Shown here piece by piece: positions 1 to 7,630 of a DNA stretch of 64,000 nt; position 1 is the stretch's first letter, and the number at the start of each line of letters is the position of its first letter. Below the pieces are notes generated by a model that was given only the letters and a program-made list of their open reading frames with translations, searched no databases and was not told the origin of the DNA. The translations under genes and the position numbers were made by a program. The stretch is taken from NCBI GenBank assembly GCA_028689675.1, contig JAQVCS010000006.1, forward strand, positions 62,001-126,000, given 5' to 3'. Source of the DNA: Desulfovibrionaceae bacterium. GTDB lineage: Bacteria > Desulfobacterota > Desulfovibrionia > Desulfovibrionales > Desulfovibrionaceae.

Positions 1-383
1 TGCGCCCGTTCGCGGGCTTTGGCTGCTTCTCTGGCTGTGGTGTCGGCACATGCACCCTGCTGACTAAAGGCCTGCAAATCTTCTAGTTCTGCCAAATTTT
101 TTGCAGCACGGGCATTGCCCTCCTGCGCGGAAAGAGCCCGCAGGGGCACGCCAGAAAGGGCTGCGCTTTCCATGGCCTGCATATCGCGCAGGCACACAGC
201 AGCAGCCTTTTCTGCAAAAGGATATGCTTGGGGAACAAAGCGCTCTGTCGCACCCAAGCCAGCCTCTTCAGCCATGCCTTCTGGCAGACCAGGCCAGAAA
301 TAGCGGCAGGCCGCAGGCACAACAGCCCCATGAACCAAGGCAGGGTGCATTTCTGAAAACCATATCACAGGACGCTCAAGCAT
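1..383 (-). CDS. Unrecognised protein, N-terminal part (runs off the left edge)
   Basis: An open minus-strand frame of 127 codons begins at an ATG whose last base is 383 and has no stop before the window edge, so only the N-terminus is present. A strong GAGGAG Shine-Dalgarno lies five bases before the ATG, which supports translation. The protein begins MLERPVIWFSEMHPAL, has no signal peptide or membrane segment, and becomes Ala/Glu-rich and probably helical towards the edge. I do not recognise the family. It lies 61 bases downstream of the MocR-type regulator gene on the same strand and may be cotranscribed with it. No function is proposed. Confidence 0.7.
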   Translation of the reverse strand, partial: MLERPVIWFSEMHPALVHGAVVPAACRYFWPGLPEGMAEEAGLGATERFVPQAYPFAEKAAAVCLRDMQAMESAALSGVPLRALSAQEGNARAAKNLAELEDLQAFSQQGACADTTAREAAKARERA

Positions 384-444
384 ATATTCTCCTCAAAAGC
401 ATAGGGCAACCTAGCCCGTCAAAATAATCAAATGTATAGTCTAG

Positions 445-1797
445 TTAACCTTGGTGCAACACGTCTGCCACAATGCCCAAAGCCTGCTCCAGCGCGGCGC
501 GCGAGGGTGTGCCCCCCAAGGCAAGGCGCACGCCCTGCTCTGGGGCAGAATGCCCAAATAAAAAATGCTCCCCTTCCGCTGCCAAAACCTTGCGAGCTTT
601 CAGGGCATCCACAAAGGCTGTGGATGTCCACGGCTCGGGCAGTTTGAGCCAGCAAAAAAAGCCCGTGGTGCGCGTTTCTAAAGCAAAACCGTCTAAAATA
701 CCCCGTGCAAGCACATTACGCGCGCGGGCTTCTGCCTTTTTTGCAGCAAGCACTTTATCGGCCGTGCCGTCATTGATCCACATGGCGGCCAGCTCGGCCA
801 TGAGCGGCGGCGCCATGGAAATAGTATAGGATATGGTGCGCTCCAGCTCGGCCAAATAATGCTCTGGCGGGCACAAATAGGCTATGCGCAGGCCGCCGCT
901 TAAAGCCTCGCTGGTAGCGGCAATAAAGCAGCTGCGCTCTGGCGCCAGCGTGGCAAAGGGCGGCAGGCAATGTTCTTGTGTGAGAGCATACACATCATCT
1001 TCAATAATCTGCACATCATGGCGGCGGCAAATGGCCACCAGCTCATGCCGCCGCCACTCGGGAATTTGCGCCAAGGTGGGGTTGTGGCAGGTGGGCATTA
1101 AATACAGCCCCTTGATGTCCCCATTGCGGCAGGCAGCTTCGAGGGCTTCGGGCAGCATGCCGCCCCTGTCCATGCGCACGGGCACAATATGCAGGCGCAA
1201 CCTTTTGGCAAGCTGCTTGAGCAAGGGGTAGCTTAATTGCTCGGCGGCGATTTTATCCCCAGGGTTAAACAGCGAAGCTAGAATAGTCAGCAAAGCATGC
1301 TGCGCCCCAGCACAAATGAGCAAACGCTCGGGGGCAACATTAAGGCCATAGCGCTGTGCCCACAGGCAGCCTGCCTCCCTGTGGCGCATAAGCCCGCCCG
1401 GCTGCTGATAGCTGCTTAAATCATCCAAACGGCAGCCCATGCCCAGCCTTTGCACAGCATCGGGCAAGGAAGGGTTGAAATATTCAAAGGGCGAAATAAA
1501 ACCTAAATTAATGCAATTGCGGTCATCAGCACTTTTCACATCCACGTCAGGCCGCTTCGAGGTCACAAAAGTGCCGCGCCCTGTAATGCCCACAATAAGC
1601 CCGCGCTGCGCCGCCTCGGCATAGCCGCGCGTTACCGTGCCCACTGTAACGCCCAAAGCCTCGGCAAGGCTGCGATGCGTGGGCAGCGGCTCTGTGGGGG
1701 TCAACACACCTTCCTCAATGCCGCGTTCAATGGCATTGGCTATAGAGAGGTATTTGGCCTCCCCTTGGCTGGGGTCGTATAGTGCTGCAAGGTTCAT
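445..1797 (-). CDS. MocR/GntR-type transcriptional regulator with aminotransferase-like domain lacking the PLP lysine
   Basis: The 450-residue protein has an N-terminal GntR winged helix (about residues 10-75, including LPTHRSLAEALGVTVGTV) joined to a fold-type-I aminotransferase-like domain (about 95-445). This is the MocR architecture, in which the second domain senses PLP or an amino compound and the first binds DNA. Cofactor-pocket motifs are visible (CHNPT near 238, IIEDDVY near 264-270). The position that normally carries the Schiff-base lysine (family motif S-K-T-L) reads S-E-A-L, with Glu at 297, so PLP cannot bind covalently in the usual way. The start chosen is MNLAALYDPS, where family similarity begins; the frame is open further upstream but that part looks non-coding, and no good Shine-Dalgarno is seen. 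A palindrome at 1858-1873 upstream could be its operator. Its target is unknown. Confidence 0.85.
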   Translation of the reverse strand: MNLAALYDPSQGEAKYLSIANAIERGIEEGVLTPTEPLPTHRSLAEALGVTVGTVTRGYAEAAQRGLIVGITGRGTFVTSKRPDVDVKSADDRNCINLGFISPFEYFNPSLPDAVQRLGMGCRLDDLSSYQQPGGLMRHREAGCLWAQRYGLNVAPERLLICAGAQHALLTILASLFNPGDKIAAEQLSYPLLKQLAKRLRLHIVPVRMDRGGMLPEALEAACRNGDIKGLYLMPTCHNPTLAQIPEWRRHELVAICRRHDVQIIEDDVYALTQEHCLPPFATLAPERSCFIAATSEALSGGLRIAYLCPPEHYLAELERTISYTISMAPPLMAELAAMWINDGTADKVLAAKKAEARARNVLARGILDGFALETRTTGFFCWLKLPEPWTSTAFVDALKARKVLAAEGEHFLFGHSAPEQGVRLALGGTPSRAALEQALGIVADVLHQG

Positions 1798-1846
1798 GGG
1801 GGCAGTATGAGCGCGATAGTGCACCCTTGTCAAGCATACATTGCAA

Positions 1847-1873
1847 ATTGTTTTGATGACAATATAAATTGTC
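1847..1873. promoter_or_regulatory. Inverted-repeat candidate operator upstream of the MocR-type gene
   Basis: A perfect palindrome GACAAT-ATAA-ATTGTC occupies 1858-1873. An additional ATTGT at 1847-1851 forms a second inverted pair with ACAAT at 1859-1863. It lies about 60 bases before the regulator start, where MocR-family proteins often bind their own promoter. Binding by this regulator is inferred from position only. Confidence 0.4.
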
Positions 1874-2018
1874 TGCATAAACAATCCACAGCCGCAAAAC
1901 ACAACATAACGTTGTGCATGAACTATAAGAAAAATATACTGATATTTTAGTATAGTAGAATGTATTATTTTTAAATTTTTTGACTATTAATGATAAAAAT
2001 CATACTTGCTTTGACACT

Positions 2019-2103
2019 GAACAGCACATAGAGGGGTACGCTTTACCGCGCGTGGAGGGCATACGCCCCCGCAGTAGCCAGAGCAATTGCAAAACAAAAT
2101 TGC
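2019..2103. repeat. Dispersed intergenic repeat, copy 1
   Basis: The segment starts GAACAGC, includes GGGCATACGC, CCAGAGCAA and CAAAACAAAATTGC, and has a counterpart with the same blocks in the same order at 18097-18179. In the last 46 columns I count about 37 identical bases. This copy contains an 8-bp perfect hairpin, GAGCAATT (2081-2088) with AATTGCTC (2098-2105). Nature unknown; it could be a MITE-like element or a conserved noncoding RNA. Confidence 0.5.
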
Positions 2104-2146
2104 TCACGCCTTCAATTCAGCACGTCATGCAGCAAAGCAAACAAAT

Positions 2147-2172
2147 AAAGCGCACCAGAAAAGATGCGCTTT
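2147..2172 (-). terminator. Rho-independent terminator of the HAD phosphatase gene
   Basis: AAAGCGCA (2147-2154) and TGCGCTTT (2165-2172) form a perfect 8-bp stem. Read on the minus strand it is followed by the T-rich ATTTGTTTGC. It lies 63 bases past the stop of the HAD gene. Confidence 0.65.
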
Positions 2173-2234
2173 GTACCCTTGGGGGCTTGGGCAGGCTGGG
2201 GCGTGTTCACACTACAGAAATCTTATTTGTACGC

Positions 2235-3011
2235 CTAAGCCTGCGGCCAAGCTTGGCCAAGGTGTTCAACAATCAAGGTAGGCTGTACGCTTTCTTTGGC
2301 AGCGTCTTCGCGCGTGGCTTCACCAGAAAGCACTAAAATAAAATCAATGCCCGCATTTTCTGCCAATTTCTTATCTGTCATAAGGCGATCCCCCGCCATC
2401 ACCATGCTTTCACGCGAATAACGCGCCAGCAAAGGGGCAAGCACGGCAGGGTCTGGCTTACCAAAAATATGCTGCGGCACACGCCCTGTGGCGGCTTCAT
2501 ACAGCTTAATCATGCTGCCCACATCTGGCAAAGGCCCTTCTGGCGAGGGGCACACAAAATCGGGATGCGTGGCAAGAAAAAGCACCTGCTCATTTTGCAA
2601 AAGCAAGGCCGAGCGTGCCAATTTTTCATAGGTCAATTCCGTATCATAGGCAAGAATAACAGCCTGTGCCCCCGCTTCCTGCTGGCGCAGCTCGGGCATA
2701 CGCTCGTGCATATCGCGCACAAAATCGCTGTTGCCCACAAGGTAGGCTGTGTGTATGCCCTGCTCGCGCAAAAAATTTACCAGCGGTTCGGCTGGCGAAA
2801 GCAAATGTGCCTTTGTGGCGGGTATGCCCATGCTGTTGAGCTTGTGCACATAGGTATCGGGCGCTTTTGAGGTATTATTGCTTAAAAAATAAAAACCAAA
2901 ATGTTGCCATTGCTCACGAATGAAGGCAACTGCCCCCTCTATAGGAATATGCCCCAAATACACTGTGCCGTCCATATCCAACACTATACAACGCTTTGTA
3001 GCCCAGTCCAT
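2235..3011 (-). CDS. HAD-superfamily IIA hydrolase (NagD-like phosphatase)
   Basis: A 258-residue cytosolic phosphatase of the HAD-IIA subfamily. The four HAD motifs are visible: motif I DMDGTVYLG near the N-terminus with the nucleophilic Asp, motif II SNNTS, the motif III lysine in FGKPDP, and motif IV GDRLMTDKKLA with the Mg-binding Asp. The cap region between motifs II and III matches the NagD/4-nitrophenylphosphatase type. The ATG at 3011 is chosen because AGGAGG lies five bases upstream; the frame is open further upstream without a better start. The gene is divergent from glpABC, so a substrate from glycerol-phosphate metabolism is plausible, but NagD-type enzymes are promiscuous and the substrate cannot be read from sequence. 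Confidence 0.88.
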   Translation of the reverse strand: MDWATKRCIVLDMDGTVYLGHIPIEGAVAFIREQWQHFGFYFLSNNTSKAPDTYVHKLNSMGIPATKAHLLSPAEPLVNFLREQGIHTAYLVGNSDFVRDMHERMPELRQQEAGAQAVILAYDTELTYEKLARSALLLQNEQVLFLATHPDFVCPSPEGPLPDVGSMIKLYEAATGRVPQHIFGKPDPAVLAPLLARYSRESMVMAGDRLMTDKKLAENAGIDFILVLSGEATREDAAKESVQPTLIVEHLGQAWPQA

Positions 3012-3129
3012 AGCCGCCTCCTGAAAAAAGCTGTGTTTTTCTATACACGGCAAGGCTGGCACAGGCAAGCAAAGAGAAAGTAAAAATTTATAAAAAAATA
3101 GAGTACAATTTCATCTAGATATAAGCAGC

Positions 3130-3158
3130 TTGACGCATTTTTGGGAAAAGACTACACA
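3130..3158 (+). promoter_or_regulatory. Possible sigma-70 promoter of glpABC
   Basis: TTGACG (3130-3135) and TACACA (3153-3158) are 17 bases apart, about 80 bases before the glpA start, in an AT-rich divergent region. The -10 match is weak. Confidence 0.3.
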
Positions 3159-3234
3159 CTTTTTACATATCGTTTATATATATTTTTATGCTTATTTTTT
3201 TCATAACCGAAAATTATCAGGCACGAGGGATAAT

Positions 3235-4839
3235 GTGAATCAAGCCACAGTAGTCATCATAGGCGGCGGCGCTACAGGCATTGGCATTTTGCGCGACCTT
3301 TCCATGCGCGGTGTGCATGCCGTTCTGCTCGAAAAAGGCGGCCTTGCCAATGGCACCAGCTCTCGCTTTCACGGTTTATTGCACAGCGGTGGGCGCTATG
3401 CCGTGGGCGATAATGAAGCTGCCAAAGAATGTATAGAAGAAAATACCATTCTGCGCCGTGTTGGTAAAGAATGTGTGGAAGAAACCGAGGGCTTTTTTGT
3501 TGCCACCAAGCACGATGACCCAGAATATGCCCGTGCATGGGTCAGCGCTTGTGAGCGCGCAGGCATTGCCGCCCAACCTGTGCCTGTGGCAGAAGCGCTA
3601 CGCCTTGAGCCCAACCTTTCCCCCAATATCAGCACAGTATACCGCGTGCCCGATGCCTGTGTGGATGGCTTTAGGCTGGTGTGGCACAATGCTGTTTCAG
3701 CAAGGCGCTATGGCGGCACATTGCTTACCTATCATGAAGCCACGGGCATTGAGCAGGCCAATGGGCGCGTCTGTGCCGTGCTTGCCCGCAATTGCCAAAC
3801 AGGCGAAAGCCTGCGCTTTGAGTGCAGCTATGTCATCAATGCCGCTGGCTCATGGTCTGGGCAAATAGCGCACCTTGCTGGGCTGGATGTGCAGGTTTCC
3901 CCCGACAGGGGCACGCTCATTGCCTTTAACCACCGCTTTACCTCGCGCGTGGTTAACCGCCTGCACAAAAGTGCAGACGGCGATATTTTTGTCCCCCACG
4001 GCTCTATTACCATTTTGGGCACCACCTCAAGCCCTGCCCCCAGCCCCGAAAGCAACCGCCCCAGCTCTGCCGAAGTGCTGCGCCTGCTGGAACTGGGCGA
4101 GCCGCTCTTCCCCGACATCCGCCAATACCGCATTTTACGCGCTTTTGCGGGCACACGCCCCTTGTACAGCGCAGGCTCTGGCGCTGGGCGCTCTGCCAGC
4201 CGTGGCTTTCATATAGTAGACCATGCCGAAGAGGGGCTGCACGGCATGATAAGCATTTTTGGCGGCAAGCTCACCACCTATCGCCTGATGGCAGAAAAGC
4301 TCAGCGACCTTGTGTGTGCCCAGCTTGGCGTTTCTACCCCCTGCCGCACCGCAACAGAGCCCATGGTGCGCCCTCCCTCGGCAGAAACATTGGCAAAAGC
4401 CACAAAATATTTTCCCATGCATAGTACCACGCTTGCTGCCCACCGCCTAGGCGAAGCCCTTGAAACTGTGGTCAATACCATGGATGCCGAGCCAGAGCAC
4501 CCCATTTTATGCGAATGCGAAATGGTGAGCCTTGCCGAAATAGACTATGTGGCGCGCGACCCAGACACCCATTCCCTGCACGATGTACGCTTACGCACAC
4601 GCATGGGCATGGGCACTTGTCAGGGCACCTTTTGTTCTTTGCGTGCCATTGGGGCGCTTACCGAACGCAATGTACCGCTCAACCTTTCCCCCACCGAAGA
4701 TGTCGCGCAATTTCTGCAAGAACGCTGGAAAGGAGTGCGCCCTGCCCTATGGGGAACGCAAATGAAAGAAATTATGCTGGGGCGGGCTATTTATGCCGCT
4801 TCCCTTAATCTTGATGGAGCCATTCATGAACAGCAATAG
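3235..4839 (+). CDS. glpA: Anaerobic glycerol-3-phosphate dehydrogenase subunit A
   Basis: The 534-residue catalytic subunit oxidises sn-glycerol-3-phosphate to dihydroxyacetone phosphate and passes electrons through GlpB and GlpC to the quinone pool. The N-terminus has the FAD dinucleotide-binding motif VVIIGGGATGIG. Next come the DAO-type motifs, including NGTSSRFHGLLHSGGRY. The C-terminus has a BFD-like [2Fe-2S] domain with cysteines in CECEM and GTCQGTFC. Length agrees with E. coli GlpA (about 540). The start is a GTG at 3235 preceded by GAGG; the upstream open frame encodes a low-complexity Phe/Tyr-rich stretch that does not belong to the family. The gene overlaps glpB by 14 bases. Confidence 0.95.
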   Translation: MNQATVVIIGGGATGIGILRDLSMRGVHAVLLEKGGLANGTSSRFHGLLHSGGRYAVGDNEAAKECIEENTILRRVGKECVEETEGFFVATKHDDPEYARAWVSACERAGIAAQPVPVAEALRLEPNLSPNISTVYRVPDACVDGFRLVWHNAVSARRYGGTLLTYHEATGIEQANGRVCAVLARNCQTGESLRFECSYVINAAGSWSGQIAHLAGLDVQVSPDRGTLIAFNHRFTSRVVNRLHKSADGDIFVPHGSITILGTTSSPAPSPESNRPSSAEVLRLLELGEPLFPDIRQYRILRAFAGTRPLYSAGSGAGRSASRGFHIVDHAEEGLHGMISIFGGKLTTYRLMAEKLSDLVCAQLGVSTPCRTATEPMVRPPSAETLAKATKYFPMHSTTLAAHRLGEALETVVNTMDAEPEHPILCECEMVSLAEIDYVARDPDTHSLHDVRLRTRMGMGTCQGTFCSLRAIGALTERNVPLNLSPTEDVAQFLQERWKGVRPALWGTQMKEIMLGRAIYAASLNLDGAIHEQQ

Positions 4840-6076
4840 TGATGTCCTCGTTGTCGGCTCAGGCCCCGCGGGTTTATTTGCCGCACTGGTGGCTGCACAG
4901 CGCGGTAAAACAGTGCGCATAGTCACACAGGGGGCGGGCTCGCTGGCTATTTGCGGTAGCAACATTGATGTGCTGGGCTATGCACAGGGGCAGCGCATTG
5001 ATGAAGCCCCGTGGGCAGCCATTGCCCAATTAGCACCAGAGCACCCCTACAGCCTTGTGGGCGAACACAGCATACGCAGCGCCCTGCACTGCATAAGCGC
5101 GCTGTGTGCCAAGGCAGGCTCACCCCTCAGCCATGCCGATGAGGAAAAAAATACCCTTGTGCCCAGCATAGTAGGCACGCTCAAGCCCTCGTGGCTCTGC
5201 CCTGCATCGGCACAGGGCAACAGTCTGCTGGCAGCGCGCCGTGTGCTGGTGGCGGGCATTGAGGGCTTTAAAGATTGCCACCCTGCCCTTGTGGCACGGC
5301 AGCTCAAGCGCTACCCCGAGCTGAAGCAGGCCAGCTTTCAAACAGTCAACCTTATTATGCCGCCCCAGCCGCGCAAACGCACCTTGAGCCCGCTGGATGT
5401 TGCCCGCTTTGTGGACAGCCCCGAAGGCTTGGCATGGCTGTGCCGCAGCCTGCGCCCCTATGCCTCTACAGCCGATGTGCTGGTGCTGCCCCCTGTGTGC
5501 GGCATAGAGCACAGCGGCAGCGTCATGGCCACCCTTGGCAAAGAAGTGCATTGCCCTGTGGTGGAAATGCTGTCCATTCCCCCTGCGGTGGGCGGCCTGC
5601 GCCTGCGCGCAATCCTCTGCCGCGAGCTTGCGGCCTTGGGCGTGAATATAGTGGAAAATGCCACCATTGTGCGGGCAGAAACAGCAGGCAAGCAGTGCCT
5701 TGCGCTTATCAGCAAGGGCACAGGCGGGGAAAGGCGCTATACAGCCAAGCATATAATTATTGCCACAGGCGGTATTTTAGGCGGCGGCCTGAACATGAGC
5801 CCCACAGCCGCGCAGGAAAGCATTTTTGGCATAGAGTTGCCGCTGCCCGAAGTCATTGAAGACCGCTCGCAAGAGGCTGTCTTTGGCGACCATTATTTTA
5901 CCCGCATGGGTGTGCAGGTGAATGCCGACCTGTGCCCTGTGGGGGCTGACGGCGCTGTGCTTTTTAACAATGTGCACTTTGTGGGGCGCGCCCTAGGCGG
6001 CTATGATTACGCAACAGAAAAAAGCGGCCTTGGGGTTGCCTTTGCCACAGGCTGGGCAGCCGCCCATAAGGTGTAA
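4826..6076 (+). CDS. glpB: Anaerobic glycerol-3-phosphate dehydrogenase subunit B
   Basis: A 416-residue flavoprotein subunit (E. coli GlpB is about 419) linking the GlpA active site to the iron-sulfur subunit GlpC. The N-terminal FAD motif DVLVVGSGPAGLFAALVAA and the SLAICGSNIDVLGY segment are typical of GlpB. A second nucleotide-binding-like signature, IIIATGGILGGGL, lies in the C-terminal third. The ATG at 4826 lies inside the end of glpA with GGAG in good position, so translation is probably coupled. glpC follows after 11 bases. No glycerol kinase or facilitator gene lies in the window. Confidence 0.95.
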   Translation: MNSNSDVLVVGSGPAGLFAALVAAQRGKTVRIVTQGAGSLAICGSNIDVLGYAQGQRIDEAPWAAIAQLAPEHPYSLVGEHSIRSALHCISALCAKAGSPLSHADEEKNTLVPSIVGTLKPSWLCPASAQGNSLLAARRVLVAGIEGFKDCHPALVARQLKRYPELKQASFQTVNLIMPPQPRKRTLSPLDVARFVDSPEGLAWLCRSLRPYASTADVLVLPPVCGIEHSGSVMATLGKEVHCPVVEMLSIPPAVGGLRLRAILCRELAALGVNIVENATIVRAETAGKQCLALISKGTGGERRYTAKHIIIATGGILGGGLNMSPTAAQESIFGIELPLPEVIEDRSQEAVFGDHYFTRMGVQVNADLCPVGADGAVLFNNVHFVGRALGGYDYATEKSGLGVAFATGWAAAHKV

Positions 6077-6087
6077 GGAGAGGCAAT

Positions 6088-7287
6088 ATGGCAAAAATTC
6101 ACTATAATCCCGATGCCTGTATTGCCTGCAATACCTGCGTGGCACAATGCCCTGTGGCGGCGGTCAATGCCGACTTCCCCGGCCCCCGCATTACTGGCCC
6201 TGCAAGCCAGCGCTTTCGTATTATGGGCAATATTGACGAAGAAACATTGCACTTTTGCGCCAATTGCAAAAATTGCGATATCTCTTGCCCGCACAATGTG
6301 CCCATTTCCGCCTTTAACATGATAGCGCGCGCAGAATTCACGAAGAAAAATCCTTTTTCACTGCGCGACTGGATGCTTTCGCACGGGGCATTGCTGGGGC
6401 GCAAGCTTGGCCTTGTTCCTGCATGGCTGCGTAATGTGGGCATGCTTAACCCGCTGACAAGGCGCTTGCTTGACATGCTGGGCATATCAGCTTCTGCCCC
6501 CCTGCCGCAATTTGCAGCACAAACCTTCAAGCAGCGCATGCGCACCTACCCACAGCCTGCAAGCCAGCGCAAAGTGGCACTGTTTCCCGGTTGTTATATT
6601 GATTTGTACGACCCGCAAACAGGGCTTGACCTTGTTTGGCTGCTCAATAAAGCGGGTTACGAGGTTATTGTGCCAAACAATTTTGATTGCTGCGGCCTGC
6701 CCATGGTTGCCAATGGCTTTATGGAAGATGCCCGAGCCAATGCCCGCAGCAATTGGGCAGAATTAAGCTCATGGTGCGCCAAGGGCATACCTGTGCTTAC
6801 GGCCTGCCCTTCCTGCAATCTGATGTTCAACCGTGATTTGGCAGAATATTTCCCCGAAATTGCCACAGGCACGGCTGCATTGCGCGATGCACAGGAATTT
6901 GTGCTGGAATGCGTGGAGCGCGGCGAGCTTGCCCTGCCCGCCCCCGACCCGCAGGCACAGCCCATGCTGTACCATGCCCCTTGTCACTTGCGGGCGCAGG
7001 GCTTGGGTTTGCCGGGGCTTAGCTTGCTGCAGGCCGTCTTTGGCAAGGCTGTGCGCAATGCCGATGCAGGCTGCTGCGGCATTTCAGGCAGCTATGGCTT
7101 TAAAAAAGAAAATTATGGTATTGCCCAAAGCATAGGCCAGCCGCTGTTTGAAACCATTACCAAGAGCGGCGTAGCCCTGACCACCTCTGAATGCGGCACA
7201 TGCCGCGTGCAAATTATGCATGGTACGGGCAAGCCCTGCCTGCACCCGCTCAGCCTTGTACGCCGCCGCCTTGAGCTTCAACACTAG
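6088..7287 (+). CDS. glpC: Anaerobic glycerol-3-phosphate dehydrogenase subunit C
   Basis: A 399-residue membrane-associated iron-sulfur subunit, close to the E. coli length of 396. Two [4Fe-4S] ferredoxin motifs stand at the N-terminus (CIACNTCVAQCP and CANCKNCDISCP). Two CCG domains follow (CCGLPM and CCGISGSYG), the signature shared with heterodisulfide reductase HdrB and succinate dehydrogenase SdhE. AAGGAG lies in front of the ATG. It is the last gene of the glpABC operon, followed by a long hairpin and then a strong bidirectional terminator. Confidence 0.95.
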   Translation: MAKIHYNPDACIACNTCVAQCPVAAVNADFPGPRITGPASQRFRIMGNIDEETLHFCANCKNCDISCPHNVPISAFNMIARAEFTKKNPFSLRDWMLSHGALLGRKLGLVPAWLRNVGMLNPLTRRLLDMLGISASAPLPQFAAQTFKQRMRTYPQPASQRKVALFPGCYIDLYDPQTGLDLVWLLNKAGYEVIVPNNFDCCGLPMVANGFMEDARANARSNWAELSSWCAKGIPVLTACPSCNLMFNRDLAEYFPEIATGTAALRDAQEFVLECVERGELALPAPDPQAQPMLYHAPCHLRAQGLGLPGLSLLQAVFGKAVRNADAGCCGISGSYGFKKENYGIAQSIGQPLFETITKSGVALTTSECGTCRVQIMHGTGKPCLHPLSLVRRRLELQH

Positions 7288-7299
7288 CGCAGGCTTACT

Positions 7300-7346
7300 C
7301 TCAAAGCGCATTCACGGGGAAGTGAATTCCCTCTATGCGCTTTGAG
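7300..7346 (+). terminator. Long hairpin after glpC
   Basis: CTCAAAGCGCAT (7300-7311) pairs perfectly with ATGCGCTTTGAG (7335-7346). Inside the loop GGGAA and TTCCC can form a second stem. There is no T-run after it, so it may be an RNA-stabilising or processing element at the 3' end of glpABC rather than a true terminator. Confidence 0.5.
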
Positions 7347-7420
7347 TGGCAAGAATTTCTTATGAAACCTTGCGGGGCTTTTCAAAGCTGCACCACGGTA
7401 GCAACAAAACTGCATAGCAA

Positions 7421-7462
7421 AACGAGAGCCCTGTGCACTGCCTACAGGGCTCTCGTTTTTTT
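7421..7462. terminator. Bidirectional rho-independent terminator between glpC and rnr
   Basis: AACGAGAGCCCTGT (7421-7434) pairs over 14 bp with ACAGGGCTCTCGTT (7444-7457), followed by T7. On the opposite strand the stem is followed by TTTTGCT. It can end both the glpABC transcript and the rnr transcript. Confidence 0.9.
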
Positions 7463-7630
7463 CACCATGATGTCGCGCAAAAGTCTGGCAGCACGTCTGC
7501 TGGTTGGTTACTCTTGAGGGGCTTTAGCCCAGTTGCACAAGCCCCTTGGCTGCACAAGGCCGAGCGTAATAGCTTGAGCTGTACACCGTAAAGAAAGCCT
7601 GTATCCCCCTTTGAAAGGTGAAGCAGAACA

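Larger units (their letters stand above)
1798..2234. other. Intergenic region with operator, dispersed repeat and terminator
   Basis: This 437-base stretch holds the leader of the MocR-type gene, an AT-rich part around 1915-2000, one copy of a dispersed repeat (2019-2103) and the terminator of the HAD gene (2147-2172). Open frames on the plus strand here have no Shine-Dalgarno and no recognisable protein, so I annotate no gene. Confidence 0.6.
7288..7630. other. Convergent intergenic region with two hairpins
   Basis: The 343 bases between the convergent glpC and rnr genes hold the hairpin at 7300-7346 and the terminator at 7421-7462. I see no supported gene in the rest. Confidence 0.6.

Noticed and set aside
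1980..2336. Plus-strand open frame of 118 codons
   Set aside because: No Shine-Dalgarno, mixed composition, contains the dispersed repeat and the HAD terminator and overlaps the end of the HAD gene.
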